From Thalassobaculum fulvum (GTDB taxonomy: Bacteria > Pseudomonadota > Alphaproteobacteria > Thalassobaculales > Thalassobaculaceae): a stretch of 64,000 bases of DNA. Position numbers and translations under genes: made by a program. Numbering within the stretch: position 1 is the stretch's first letter; each line of letters opens with the position of its first letter. Where the stretch lies: contig NZ_BMZS01000002.1 in NCBI RefSeq assembly GCF_014652915.1, positions 44,590-108,589 of the forward strand, written 5' to 3'. The notes under the pieces were generated by a model. That model was not told the origin of the DNA. It ran no database searches and worked only from the letters and a program-made list of their open reading frames with translations. Below, piece by piece: positions 36,928 to 46,150 of this stretch.

Positions 36928-37782
36928 TCAGAGCAGTTCGTCGACCGTGAAGGTCTTGGCGAAACGCCCGGGCGTCGGGTTGGCGATCGGGGCGGTCTCG
37001 GCCAGGACGCCGTAGACCGTGTGACGGTGGCGGTGCTGGAGGTCGTCCGGGTCGACCATCACCATCAGGTCGCCGCCGACGCCCTTCAGGCGCTCGAGCT
37101 CGTAGGCTTGGCCGAACACCTCGTCGCGCTCCAGATAGTCGAAGGCGAACCGCAGGCGGCGGAACTTCGGCTGCACGTCGACATAGCTCTGGCCGCCGCG
37201 CGAGCGCACGGTCCGGCTGTCGTCGACCTGCTCGATCGACCAGCCGTACTGCAGATTCACGCGCGGCTGCCAGGCCGGGCCGGCGACCAGCCGTCCGGCC
37301 TGCAGATAGCCGTCGGGGTGCCCGGGATCGGCGAGCTCCAGGCGCAGGTAGCGGGCGATCGCCGGCACCGGCAGAACGTGGATCGCGGCGATTCCGTAGG
37401 TCGCCGCCTCCTCGGCCGACAACCGGCCGCCCCAGTGGAACTCGCCCCACACCCCGACGCCGAACGGGGTCACCGCCGGCCAGATCGCGGTCCAGCCGGA
37501 ATCGTGGATCGGCTCCGCGAACGCCGGGTCTGCCGCCAGCCGCAGGCGCCAGCGGCCGGCCTGGGTCAGGTTGTGACGGACCAGCGCCACGAACCGCACC
37601 GGCCGGGCGCCGCCGAAGTCCAGGTCGGCGACGGTGTCGTCGGGCGTCGACGTCAGGGTCCTGGCCACCCGGCTCGGCTGCCGGTCGGCGAGATTGGCCG
37701 CCGGCAGCTCGGCGGTCCAGGCGCCGCCCGAGAAGACCGCTTGGTCGGCGTGGTTCCGGTAGGCGATCAGCAAGGTGCCCAT
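36928..37782 (-). CDS. Distal tail-like protein
   Basis: 284 residues. MGTLLIAYRNHADQAVFSGG with LPAANLADRQPSRVARTL and a discoidin/galactose-binding-like strand (RPVRFVALVRHNLTQAGRWR) as in phage baseplate-to-fibre adaptor proteins; ends FAKTFTVDELL. Located between hub-like and fibre-like proteins, 7 bp from the hub-like gene. Confidence 0.65.
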   Translation of the reverse strand: MGTLLIAYRNHADQAVFSGGAWTAELPAANLADRQPSRVARTLTSTPDDTVADLDFGGARPVRFVALVRHNLTQAGRWRLRLAADPAFAEPIHDSGWTAIWPAVTPFGVGVWGEFHWGGRLSAEEAATYGIAAIHVLPVPAIARYLRLELADPGHPDGYLQAGRLVAGPAWQPRVNLQYGWSIEQVDDSRTVRSRGGQSYVDVQPKFRRLRFAFDYLERDEVFGQAYELERLKGVGGDLMVMVDPDDLQHRHRHTVYGVLAETAPIANPTPGRFAKTFTVDELL

Positions 37783-37789
37783 GCGCGCG

Positions 37790-39304
37790 TCATCCCCACA
37801 GGTCCAGGGTCACTTCGTTCACCGCCGCGTCCTCGACCATGCCGACCACCAGCAGGTTGCGGCCGGCAGCCAGGCCGTAGCGCGGGTAGCGGATGCGGAC
37901 CGTGCGGCCGAGGTCGAGCGCGAAGGGCTGGGTCTTCAGCTTCAGGCGGAAGGCGTCGCGGTCGGCCCCGAACAGCGCCAGCCGGCGGGCCGCCTCGGCC
38001 GCGGCGTCGGCCGCCAAGGCCAGCGCGGTGTCGCGTACCGCCTCCTCGGCGAGCAGGTGCCGGACCCTGATCGCCGGATCCTCGGCGCTGGCGTAGCGCA
38101 GGCTCTCGGCCAGGTCGGCGCGGGTCTCGTCGCCGACCGCCCCGGCCACCGCGTCGGAATCCAGGGTCCGCCAGTAGCGGGCGAAGCCGAGCTTCTGCCG
38201 CCACACCGGGCGGGCCACCGCTACGCGTTCGATCTCCAGGATCTGCACGGCGTCGAACTCAGCGTGGGCGCTCGCAGCCGGCGCCGACACCCGGCCGACC
38301 GTGAGCCGACCGGCACGGTCGAAGCCGTAGTGCCCGCCGACCGCGTCGACCAGCGCGTCCAGCAGCTCGACCAGCGGGGTCTCGTCGGCGACGAACAGGC
38401 CGACCGGGGCCGGCGCCGCCGCGTCGAGGGCGGCGAAGGCGGCGGTGTCGAGGCCGGCCGGGTCGGCGAACCCGGCGCGGGCCGTCGCGATCCGCCGGAC
38501 CAGCGCGGCGGCGGTCTCGACATAGCCGCCGGCGGCGTCGCCGCGCACGTCGGCTGTCACCGTCCCCGCCGGCGAGGCCCCGAGGGTGAAGCAGCCGGTC
38601 GCCGGATCGCTGGCGAACTGCCCGGCCGCCGGCGGGCCGGCGACCTTGGTCAGCGCCAGGCCACGGTCGTACACCGCGTCGACGTCGGCAATCGGCCCGT
38701 CGTGGACCTGGTATAGCAGGGCAGCCGGGTCGACCAGCACCGCCGGCACCCGCAGCACCCGGCCGAAGCTCAGCGGTCGCGGCCGGCCGGTCAGACCCTC
38801 GCGGCCCTCGCTGCCGCCGGTTCCGGCATAGCTGGCGCGCGCCACCTCGGCCTCGAACCGGGCCTGCAGGTCGCGCAGCCGCAGGGTCAGAAGCAGGTCG
38901 TCGAACTCGACCTGCTCGGCGGTACCGTCGAACACCAGCCCGTAGTCGGCGAGCCCGAAGCCGTCGCCGCCGAGCCAGACACGGACCCGCCGGCCGTCCC
39001 AGGCCAGGGCCGCCAGCCCGTCGAGCCCGCCGTCGGCGTTGTTGAGGGTGAGCGCCCCGAACCCCGGCACCGACCGGCCCTCCAGCCGGCCGCCCGAGAA
39101 CAGCTGGCGCTCGAAGTTCAGGGCCGTCACCAGCCGCGGCTCGTACCAGGCGTTCGGCGGATCGTCGCCCGGCCGGGTCACGAAGCCCTGGTCGCTGAAC
39201 CGCAAGGTCCGCGTCGCCCCGGTCGCCGGGTCGAACGGCTCGACCACCACCAGATAGCGCCGGCCGGCATACGGATCGGTCAGCAGGTCGTCGAACCGGC
39301 TCAT
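37790..39304 (-). CDS. Phage tail hub / baseplate protein
   Basis: 504 residues. Family-like features: RRYLVVVEPFDPATGATRTL, WYEPRLVTALNFERQLFSGG, GRSVPGFGALTLNNADGGLD, LLRDLQARFEAEV, ending VEDAAVNEVTLDLWG. Comes directly after the tape measure, the position of the baseplate hub. Specific contacts are unknown. Confidence 0.7.
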   Translation of the reverse strand: MSRFDDLLTDPYAGRRYLVVVEPFDPATGATRTLRFSDQGFVTRPGDDPPNAWYEPRLVTALNFERQLFSGGRLEGRSVPGFGALTLNNADGGLDGLAALAWDGRRVRVWLGGDGFGLADYGLVFDGTAEQVEFDDLLLTLRLRDLQARFEAEVARASYAGTGGSEGREGLTGRPRPLSFGRVLRVPAVLVDPAALLYQVHDGPIADVDAVYDRGLALTKVAGPPAAGQFASDPATGCFTLGASPAGTVTADVRGDAAGGYVETAAALVRRIATARAGFADPAGLDTAAFAALDAAAPAPVGLFVADETPLVELLDALVDAVGGHYGFDRAGRLTVGRVSAPAASAHAEFDAVQILEIERVAVARPVWRQKLGFARYWRTLDSDAVAGAVGDETRADLAESLRYASAEDPAIRVRHLLAEEAVRDTALALAADAAAEAARRLALFGADRDAFRLKLKTQPFALDLGRTVRIRYPRYGLAAGRNLLVVGMVEDAAVNEVTLDLWG

Positions 39305-39351
39305 GCGATGCTCCTGTATCCGGCCAATGTCTCAACTGCGGCGCGGCGGCC

Positions 39352-39470
39352 GGGTCCCGGCTCCGCCGCGCTACTCCCGCGCCGGTCCGGGATGAGGTCA
39401 GAGAGAAACGCGCTTCCCAACTCTCCTCATCCCGGCCGGAGCGGCACGGCCGCGGAGAGCCGGGACCCAT
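39352..39470. repeat. BIME-like paired inverted repeat, copy 4 (within phage late operon)
   Basis: GGGTCCCGG...GTCCGGGATGAGG followed by CCTCATCCCGGCC...GAGCCGGGACCCAT, between tape measure and hub genes. The gap (39305-39484) holds nothing else. Confidence 0.75.
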
Positions 39471-39484
39471 GGGGCGAAGAGAAC

Positions 39485-42400
39485 TCACGCCGCCCGGCCG
39501 GCCGCCAGGCGCTCCAGCGACCGGCGCAGGGTCGCGTTCTCGCTGCGCAGGCCGGCAAGGTCGGCCCGCAGCCGTCGGGTCTCCGCCACCAGGGTCTCGA
39601 TGCCGGCGGTGCGGCGGGCGGCCCCGGGGTCGGCTTCCGCCGTCCCCCGGTCGTTCGCCGGCGCCGTCACGGTCACCGGGATCGAGCGGCCGTCCGGCAG
39701 CGGCACGAACGCCTCGGGCATCCGGCCCTCGCCGAACAGGGCGAGCTGCGGCCGATGCGCGATGCCGCCGGACGCATAGCGGTGCAGCTCCAGCGGCCCG
39801 CCGGCGGTCATCACCCCGCCGTCGGCGAAGTTGATGGCCGAGGCGATGGCGTCGACCAGGGCGTTGATGTCCGGCGCCAGGCCGGCCCGGAACGCGCTGA
39901 ACCCACCGCTGCCGAAGTCGCCGGCATAGCCGGTCAGGCGGGCGATGATGCGGTTGCGGGTCGGCTTGTATCCGAAATCGGCGTTCGGATTCGGCAGGTC
40001 TCCGGTTTCTCCGGTCAGGGCCCGGCGCAGCTCCTTCAGCTCCTCGAGCTGGGCCTCGGCGACCTGGAGCTGGCGGTCGGCGACGTCGCCGGTGTCGCGC
40101 AGCGCGCTGTCGACCTGCCGGAACACCCGGGCGTAGTCCTCGTTGCTGGCGTAGAAGTCGCGCGCCAGCTTGAGATACGCCTCGCTGGCGTCCGGCAGCT
40201 CGGCCTGGGCCTGCTGGTCGCCGGCCAGGGACCGTGACGCCAGGTCCTCGAACCGCAGTCGTGCCTGCTCCAGCTGCTCGGCCGGCGACAGGATCGACAG
40301 CGAGGCGTCGAGCGCCAGCCGCCGCCTGGTGTCGGCGATCGCCTCGACCACGGCCTCGGCGCTGCGCTTCACCTCCTCCTGCTCGCGGACCTGCTCGTCC
40401 AGCTCCTTGGTGGCGAGCCGGGTGACGTCGGCCAGCGTCACCTGGGCGGCAATGTTGTCGTTGGCCGCCGAGGTCTGCAGGTCGATGGCGCGGCTCAGGG
40501 CATCGCTGACGATCGCGTTGTCGGCGAACTCGGTGCCCAGCGCCTGCAGCGCCGCCACCGAGACGGTCCCGGCCGAGACCAGGGTCTCGACCTGCCGCCC
40601 CAGCAGCTGGTCCAGGCCGGAGACGTCGGCGCCGAGCGCCTCGCCCTCGGCCCGCCTGGTGTCGTAGGCGTCGACCAGGGCACCGACCTGGTCGACCACG
40701 CCGAGCCCCTGGGCACCGCGCAGGTCGCGGGCCAGGTCGTCCTCGTAGGCCTGACGCAGCCGGTCGCGGGCGGCGTCCTTGCCCTGCTCGATCAGCTCGG
40801 CCGCCTCCTCGGCCGAGTAGCCGGCCTCGCGCAGCGCCTCGCTGAGCCCGTCGAGCCGGGCCTCGGCCTCGGCGAGCTGAAGGGCGTAGCCGGTCAGCGG
40901 CTTGGTGTCGGAGACCGCATCCCCGAGGCCGAGCAGCGCCCGGACGTAGTGCTCGACGGCGGCACGGGCGGCGTCCAGCCGCTCGGCGGCCGCCGCGTCG
41001 TCGTCGACGGTGATCTGGTCGGCCGGCCCGGGCCCGGTCGTCGTCGCCGGCTCCTCGTAGCCGACCACCGAACCCTCGTCGGTGATCGGCCGGCGATAAC
41101 CCGGGTCGTCGAGCGGAACGCGGCGGCCCTCGTCGTAGGTGAACGCCGGGTCCGCCGGCTCAGCGGCCGCGGCGTCGCCGAATTCCGGGTCGACCGCATC
41201 GTTCAGCGGCGCGAACAGCCGGGTCGCGCGGTCCAGGAACGCCCGGATGGTCTCGGCGTCCCGCGCTCCCTGCTCCTCCGCCTTGTCGCGCAGGTCCAGG
41301 CGCTGCAGCGCCGCCGGGTCGCCGGCGGCATTCAGGCGTTCCACGGTCCGGCCGAAATCGCGCAGGAACGCGATGTCGGCGAGGCCCTCGTCGAGGCCGG
41401 TGAAGTCGGCCGCGGTCGCCCGGCGCAGGCCGACCGTCAGGGTGGTGGCGTCGTACGCGTCGACGCCCCGGGCGGCCCCGGTCTCGAAGGCCCGCAGCAG
41501 GCCGGTCTGGACCGCCCGCAGGACCGCCTCCTCGGGGTCCTCGATGCCGGAGAACACCGCACCGGTCTGGAAGTCGGCGCCGCGGGTCGCGTCGATTCCG
41601 GCGAAGAAGCCCTTCGGCAGGATCGACTTGCGGCCGCTGGAGTAGCCGATGGCGGTCAGGTCGGCGAGGTCGGACACGGTCGCGCCCAGGCGGTCGAACA
41701 CGTCCTGCAGAGTCGTGACGACCCGGTCGCCGAGCCGGGCGATCTGGTCCAGCGGAGCGTCGTCGAGCGCGAACGGGTCGCTGGCCACGCTGCCGCCCGA
41801 CACGCCGATGCCGGCCTTGGCGAACGGATAGTCCTTGTCCTCGAAGAAGCTCGCGACCAGCGGCAGGGCGGCCGCGATCACGTTCGCCCCCGGGATCGGC
41901 AGCAGCGGCGCGATGGCGCCGGCGGCCGATCCGAGCAGGCCGACGAGCCCGCCACCGCCACCGAACAGCGAACCCAGCAGACCGCCGACGCCGCCGCCCG
42001 ACCCACCGAGCAGCGGCCCCAGCAGTCCGACCACCTGGCCGAGCAGCCCGCCGACCGATCCGCCGCCGCCGCCGAACACCTTGGCGATCGCCTGCAGGAT
42101 CGGCGAGAAGTCGAAACCGGTCAGCCGGCCGAGCAGGTCGGCGATCAGCGGGCTCAGGGTCCGGAACAGCTCGTCGAAGCGCAGCTTGCCGTCCTTCACG
42201 ACCCGCTCGAACAGCGCCCGGAAGGTATCGGCCAGCTTGCCGCCGAAGCCCTCCCAGACGTCCCGGGCCTTGTCCGCCGCCTTCTCCTGCTCGTCGGCGG
42301 CGGCACCGATCAGGTCGCCCTGCTCGCGGTAGACCTGGTTGCTGTCGCCGATCAGTTTCAGGCGCTGGCGCTCCAGCTCGACGGCGTCGTCGAGCAGGCC

Positions 42401-42547
42401 GGTGCCGGTGTTCTGCGCGGCCGAGTTCGCACCGGTTCCGGCCACCAGCCGGCGGAACGCCCCCTCGGCGGCCGCCACCGCCTCGACCAGCCGGTCGAAG
42501 CCGGCCACGGCCGAGTTCAGCGTCGTCGCGGTCAACGTAATGTCCAT
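39485..42547 (-). CDS. Tail tape measure protein
   Basis: 1020 residues from ATG 42547 (MDITLTATTLNSAVAGFDRL); a longer frame would run through a BIME repeat. Helical ends, a glycine-rich hydrophobic stretch (VFGGGGGSVGGLLGQVVGLL, LLGSLFGGGGGLVGLLGSAA) typical of the injected TM-like part, and a C-terminal GEGRMPEAFVPLPDGRSIP motif common in siphophage tape measures. Known scaling of about 0.15 nm per residue predicts a tail near 150 nm (inference). Confidence 0.9.
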   Translation of the reverse strand: MDITLTATTLNSAVAGFDRLVEAVAAAEGAFRRLVAGTGANSAAQNTGTGLLDDAVELERQRLKLIGDSNQVYREQGDLIGAAADEQEKAADKARDVWEGFGGKLADTFRALFERVVKDGKLRFDELFRTLSPLIADLLGRLTGFDFSPILQAIAKVFGGGGGSVGGLLGQVVGLLGPLLGGSGGGVGGLLGSLFGGGGGLVGLLGSAAGAIAPLLPIPGANVIAAALPLVASFFEDKDYPFAKAGIGVSGGSVASDPFALDDAPLDQIARLGDRVVTTLQDVFDRLGATVSDLADLTAIGYSSGRKSILPKGFFAGIDATRGADFQTGAVFSGIEDPEEAVLRAVQTGLLRAFETGAARGVDAYDATTLTVGLRRATAADFTGLDEGLADIAFLRDFGRTVERLNAAGDPAALQRLDLRDKAEEQGARDAETIRAFLDRATRLFAPLNDAVDPEFGDAAAAEPADPAFTYDEGRRVPLDDPGYRRPITDEGSVVGYEEPATTTGPGPADQITVDDDAAAAERLDAARAAVEHYVRALLGLGDAVSDTKPLTGYALQLAEAEARLDGLSEALREAGYSAEEAAELIEQGKDAARDRLRQAYEDDLARDLRGAQGLGVVDQVGALVDAYDTRRAEGEALGADVSGLDQLLGRQVETLVSAGTVSVAALQALGTEFADNAIVSDALSRAIDLQTSAANDNIAAQVTLADVTRLATKELDEQVREQEEVKRSAEAVVEAIADTRRRLALDASLSILSPAEQLEQARLRFEDLASRSLAGDQQAQAELPDASEAYLKLARDFYASNEDYARVFRQVDSALRDTGDVADRQLQVAEAQLEELKELRRALTGETGDLPNPNADFGYKPTRNRIIARLTGYAGDFGSGGFSAFRAGLAPDINALVDAIASAINFADGGVMTAGGPLELHRYASGGIAHRPQLALFGEGRMPEAFVPLPDGRSIPVTVTAPANDRGTAEADPGAARRTAGIETLVAETRRLRADLAGLRSENATLRRSLERLAAGRAA

Positions 42548-42582
42548 GACGGCTCTCCGAAGGTTGGGGGTGGCGAGTGTGT

Positions 42583-42691
42583 GGGTCCCGGGTCGCGCTT
42601 CACGCGCCCGGGATGAGGACGGGAGTGGACGATCGCTCAACGAGTCCTCATCCCGGACGGAGCGGCAACGCCGCGGAGATCCGGGACCCAC
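42583..42691. repeat. BIME-like paired inverted repeat, copy 5 (within phage late operon)
   Basis: GGGTCCCGGG...CCCGGGATGAGG then CCTCATCCCGGAC...GATCCGGGACCCAC, between the tail chaperone and tape measure genes. Confidence 0.75.
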
Positions 42692-42708
42692 GCAGCGGCT
42701 GACGCCGC

Positions 42709-43448
42709 CTACACCTCCCGCCGCCGCTCGGCGGCGCGGGCCAGGACGGCGTCGTCCATGGCGCGGATCAGGCGCACGAACTCCTCGACGTCGGGGACGT
42801 CGAACAGCCCGCAATAGGCCCTGATCTCGGCCAGCGGGATGGCGGCCAGCGCCATACCGGCAGGCCCGGCGACGATCGGGCGGACCGCCGACAGCAGCGC
42901 GAAGGCCTGCAGTACCGGCTGCAGGTCCTCGAACGGCTCAGGCCGGTCGCGCAGCGCCGCCGGCTCGACCCCGGTGGTCTCGGCCAGCGTGGTCAGGAAC
43001 TCGACGCGCCCGCCCCAGTCGTGCTGCCAGCGGACGACGTCGCGGAGTTTTTTTCCGCGTCCTCGAGCGCGCGCTCGCGATACGTCTCCTGGTCGCTCGC
43101 CAGCTCGACCACCAGGTCGCGGAAGTCCTTGTAGGCCGGGTCGGCCAGGATCGCCGCCGCCGCCTCGGGGCTGTAGGCGACGACCCCGCCGGCGCGCTCC
43201 AGCCCCTGCCAGTCGAGCAGCACGGTCTCGGCCAGCACCTCGGCGGTGATGCGATCGGTCACCTGGTCGTCCAGGGTGCCGGACCGCAGCGCCCGGCGGT
43301 ACGGCTTCAGCCGCCGCGCCATGGTCTCGCGATACCGGCGGTTGCCGATGCGGGCGATCTTCAGCCGGCAGCCGGACGCGGCGTCGACGGTGGTCCACAC
43401 GCCCTCGTCCTCGAGCGCGGTGTCGGCCTTGAAGCGGTTCAGGTCCAT
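42709..43448 (-). CDS. Tail assembly chaperone fusion (gpGT-like), made by -1 frameshift
   Basis: Translation starts at ATG 43448 as the short chaperone and shifts -1 at A AAA AAC (43053-43047). After the slip the product reads EKKLRDVVRWQHDWGG, then a helical C-terminal domain (VLQAFALLSAVRPIVAGPAG, RAYCGLFDVPDVEEFVRLIR, ending AERRREV). 740 bases plus the re-read base gives 246 residues exactly. The arrangement, tube gene before and tape measure after, is that of lambda gpG/gpGT. Confidence 0.8.
42993..43448 (-). CDS. Tail assembly chaperone, short product (gpG-like)
   Basis: 151 residues in frame 0, MDLNRFKADTALEDEGVWT with a DUF-like small-chaperone fold (GCRLKIARIGNRRYRETMAR; LLDWQGLERAGGVVAYSPEA). 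It terminates 18 codons after the slip site with a low-complexity tail (SSAGSTTGAGASSS), indicating that most function lies before the shift. Excess short form over fusion is typical. Confidence 0.85.
   Translation of the reverse strand: MDLNRFKADTALEDEGVWTTVDAASGCRLKIARIGNRRYRETMARRLKPYRRALRSGTLDDQVTDRITAEVLAETVLLDWQGLERAGGVVAYSPEAAAAILADPAYKDFRDLVVELASDQETYRERALEDAEKNSATSSAGSTTGAGASSS
43047..43053 (-). promoter_or_regulatory. Programmed -1 ribosomal frameshift slippery site A AAA AAC
   Basis: Frame 0 reads GAA AAA AAC TCC; a -1 slip gives AAA AAA CTC CGC. Seven A bases are followed by C, the canonical X XXY YYZ heptamer, exactly where the frame of gpG-like passes into the frame of the gpT-like domain. 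Confidence 0.85.
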
Positions 43449-43474
43449 GGGGTCTCTCGCGGATCAGAGAAGGG

Positions 43475-44644
43475 TCAGGCGGCGAAGCGGTCGATCTGCA
43501 GGGTGCAGTCGGTGTCCGGGTCGCGCAGGGCCTGCAGGTCGAAATCGGCCAGCACGTCCTGGTCGTTGCCGCCGGCGACCACGGTGCCGCGCGTCAGCTT
43601 CACCCGCGGCAGGGTGACGACGTAGCCGTTGCCGGCGCTGTCGGTGACCCGGAACGACAGGCTGGTCGGGGTGCCCGCCAGGTACTTGGCGTACAGCGCA
43701 CCGTCGGCGAAGTAGACCGAGACCCGGCCGGTCACCGTGCAGCGCCCGGAGCCGACGTCGACATTGCCGAGCGAGCCGACCGCCTGGATCCCGCGCAGCC
43801 CGTTGTCCAGCCGGATCGACAGCTCGCGCAGCGCGGCCTCCGGCAGCTTCACGCCGTTCTCGCGGACCTCGCCGACATGGCCGACCGCGTTCATCACCGG
43901 GTTGGTCGGGGCGTCCTCCGGGGTGCCGGTGCCGACGCTCGACGTGCCGATGGTCGCCGCCTTGCCGGTGAATGCGACCGAGCCGGTGATCACGGCGCCG
44001 GTACGGATGTCGAGCCCGAGCGAGCCCGGCACCATGCCCGTGAAGGCGATCATCTGGCCGATGTCGGTGAACTGCTTCTCGAGCGTGAACGAGGTCTCGA
44101 TCACGCCGTTGCGCAGCAGGGTGCCGGCGACCGCGACGGTCAGGCCGGCGGCGGCCTCGTCCTGCACCGGTGCCGGCGAGACGCCCAGCGCGTTGGCTGC
44201 CACCGAAGTCACCCGGTAGTAGCCGTTATTGGCCCCCCCGGAAGCCGCGAAGCCGCCGACCCGCACCCACTGCCCGACCACGATGCCGGCCGCTGCGAAG
44301 TCGGTGGTGGTGCTGGTGAACGAAGCACCGGCATTGGAGGCGGCGATGTCGTCGGCGACCGAGATCGCGACCGGCGTACCCCAGGCCGAGAACAGCGCCG
44401 CCGCCAGCAGCGCGTCGTGGGCGCCGTAGCTCAGCTCGACCTCGACGCTGCCCGACGCCTCGGCACCGGTCTGGATCAGGTCGGCGATCTGCCGGTCGGC
44501 CCGGACCTCGCGGCTGGTGGTGTTCTGGATCTGGAAGCCCAGGCTCTCGGAGGTGAAGCGCATCTGGGTCAGCGCCGCCGCCGGGGTCGCGCCCCAGGTC
44601 GATTCGGCGAGGTAGTAGAGCTGGGCGCGGCTGGAATCGGCCAT
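43475..44644 (-). CDS. Phage tail tube protein
   Basis: 389 residues from ATG 44644 (MADSSRAQLYYLAESTWGAT). N-terminal strand (ALTQMRFTSESLGFQIQNTT, SREVRADRQIADLIQTGAEA) and C-terminal LDNGLRGIQAVGSLGNVDVG follow the long siphophage tail tube family; a middle insertion (VAISVADDIAASNAGASFTS) looks like an Ig-like ornament domain. Position before chaperones fits. Confidence 0.85.
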   Translation of the reverse strand: MADSSRAQLYYLAESTWGATPAAALTQMRFTSESLGFQIQNTTSREVRADRQIADLIQTGAEASGSVEVELSYGAHDALLAAALFSAWGTPVAISVADDIAASNAGASFTSTTTDFAAAGIVVGQWVRVGGFAASGGANNGYYRVTSVAANALGVSPAPVQDEAAAGLTVAVAGTLLRNGVIETSFTLEKQFTDIGQMIAFTGMVPGSLGLDIRTGAVITGSVAFTGKAATIGTSSVGTGTPEDAPTNPVMNAVGHVGEVRENGVKLPEAALRELSIRLDNGLRGIQAVGSLGNVDVGSGRCTVTGRVSVYFADGALYAKYLAGTPTSLSFRVTDSAGNGYVVTLPRVKLTRGTVVAGGNDQDVLADFDLQALRDPDTDCTLQIDRFAA

Positions 44645-44715
44645 CTCGGGGTGCTCCTCGGGGTGATGTGGTTCGGTCGTCGTTCGGATCGGGAATGCCG
44701 GGCCTTCCCCCTTGC

Positions 44716-44811
44716 CCTCATCCCGGAGCGAGCCGCCGCAGGCGGGACGCATCCGGGACCCGCGGATGGGTCCCGGCTCTCCGCGGCTTCGCCGCTGGGG
44801 CCGGGATGAGG
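44716..44811. repeat. BIME-like paired inverted repeat, copy 6 (within phage late operon)
   Basis: CCTCATCCCGGAG...ATCCGGGACCC then ATGGGTCCCGG...CCGGGATGAGG, between the head-closure and tail tube genes. Confidence 0.75.
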
Positions 44812-44829
44812 CTGTTTGGGCGGGCGGCC

Positions 44830-45189
44830 CTACCGCCTCACGTGCAGGCGGTACAGGGCGGGCCGGTCGCCGGCCCAGGTGGTGGTGACGGTGACCACCC
44901 GGTGCACGGTGCCACCGATCAGCAGCGCGTCACCGGGGACGGGTTCCAAGGCCAGCGGCTCGGCGGCCAGGGTGACGATGCGGTCGCCGCGCCGGACCAG
45001 CCCGTCGGGATGCCCGGTCTCGACCTCCTCGATCACGCCGGTCACCGCGGTGTCGGTCTCGGCCGCGGTCACGGCGCCGGTCGCCGGGTCGTAGGCCGGC
45101 GGGCCGGCGCGCCGCCAGGTCATGGCGGTGCCGGCGCGCGCGACCAGCCGGGCAGCCAGCGGGCGCAGGGTCTCGTCGAGGCGGCTCAT
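44830..45189 (-). CDS. Phage head-closure / head-tail joining protein
   Basis: 119 residues. Small beta-barrel pattern (GVIEEVETGHPDGLVRRGDR, GGTVHRVVTVTTTWAGDRPA, YRLHVRR) typical of head-closure/neck proteins. Overlaps the preceding connector gene (ATGA). Confidence 0.75.
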   Translation of the reverse strand: MSRLDETLRPLAARLVARAGTAMTWRRAGPPAYDPATGAVTAAETDTAVTGVIEEVETGHPDGLVRRGDRIVTLAAEPLALEPVPGDALLIGGTVHRVVTVTTTWAGDRPALYRLHVRR

Positions 45190-45653
45190 GCCCGCCTCAC
45201 CGGCATCGGATCGCTCCGGGTCAGGCCGCGCAGCAGCGCCTCGACCGCCGGGAACGAACGGCCGGGCGGCGCGTCGGCGGCATAGCTGACCGCGACCGGG
45301 CCGACCTGCTCGGACAGCACCCGGCCGCCGCGCTCGACCGGCGGCGCCAGATCCTCGGTCAGGGCGATCAGCGCCAGCTCGGCGCAGGCCGCCTTGACCC
45401 GGTCGGGGATACCGTCGAGCGCCCGGCCCTCGGCGTCGCGGGCGCCGGTGCGCGGCCAGGCCAGCGGCTGGGCCGGATCGACCAGCCGGCCGACCCAGCG
45501 ATGGTTTCCTTCGAGATACGCCGTGGCCTTCAGCAGGGCGGCGTCGCGCGCCGCCTCGGTCGCCGCCGCCCAGGCGGTGACGGCGCGGGCTGCGAAATAG
45601 GCGTCGGCCTCGGCCCGGTCGGCATAGGCGTCGATCCCGGCGGTGACGGTCAT
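45186..45653 (-). CDS. DnaT-like / head-tail connector protein
   Basis: 155 residues. ADAYFAARAVTAWAAATEAA, ARDAALLKATAYLEGNHRWV, GRLVDPAQPLAWPRTGA are the pattern of the 'putative DnaT-like ssDNA-binding' family, which in phages is a connector between portal and tail. Overlaps both neighbours by the ATGA arrangement. Confidence 0.8.
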   Translation of the reverse strand: MTVTAGIDAYADRAEADAYFAARAVTAWAAATEAARDAALLKATAYLEGNHRWVGRLVDPAQPLAWPRTGARDAEGRALDGIPDRVKAACAELALIALTEDLAPPVERGGRVLSEQVGPVAVSYAADAPPGRSFPAVEALLRGLTRSDPMPVRRA

Positions 45654-45958
45654 GGCCGGCTCCTGCGGTGCTTGCGGCGACGGCGACGGGGCGACGACGG
45701 CGTAGATGGCGGCGGCGCCGGCGCGGCTTCTTCGTCGGGCGGTTCGGGGCCGGCCGGATCCGGGGGGCCGCCCTCGCTCTTCAGCCCGGGCGGGTCGATG
45801 AAGCCGCCCTGGCCGAGCAGCCGCCAGTCGGCATAGCGCCCGTCCCGGCCGGCCAGGTAGTCGCGCAGGTCGACGACCACCGGCTGGCCGGTACGGGCAT
45901 GCTCCAGCACCACGGTCGGCAGGGTGTCGGCCGGTACGTGTCTCGGATCGTCGGGCAT
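45650..45958 (-). CDS. Small basic-tailed phage protein
   Basis: 102 residues. Acidic/proline-rich body (PTVVLEHARTGQPVVVDLRD, PDPAGPEPPDEEAAPAPPPS) ending in an arginine/lysine cluster (RRRRRKHRRSRP). No family. Between coat protein and connector, so a head-decoration, DNA-binding or assembly role is possible. Confidence 0.6.
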   Translation of the reverse strand: MPDDPRHVPADTLPTVVLEHARTGQPVVVDLRDYLAGRDGRYADWRLLGQGGFIDPPGLKSEGGPPDPAGPEPPDEEAAPAPPPSTPSSPRRRRRKHRRSRP

Positions 45959-46009
45959 GACGGGTCCTCGCGGGGTGGCTGGCGAGAGCGGGGTTTTGCT
46001 CCCTCCCCA

Positions 46010-46121
46010 CCTCATCCCGGAGCGAGCCGCCGCAGGCGGAGCGCATTCGGGCCCCACGCGCGGCCCCTTGGGAGGGACGGATGGGTCCCGGCTCGACGCT
46101 TGCGCGCCGGCCGGGATGAGG
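46010..46121. repeat. BIME-like paired inverted repeat, copy 7 (within phage late operon)
   Basis: CCTCATCCCGGAG...TTCGGGCCCCAC then ATGGGTCCCGG...GGCCGGGATGAGGG between coat and the following small gene; the first arm carries base changes that break some pairing. Confidence 0.7.
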
Positions 46122-46150
46122 GTGGGAAGGACGGTCGGAAGCGCCGGCGG

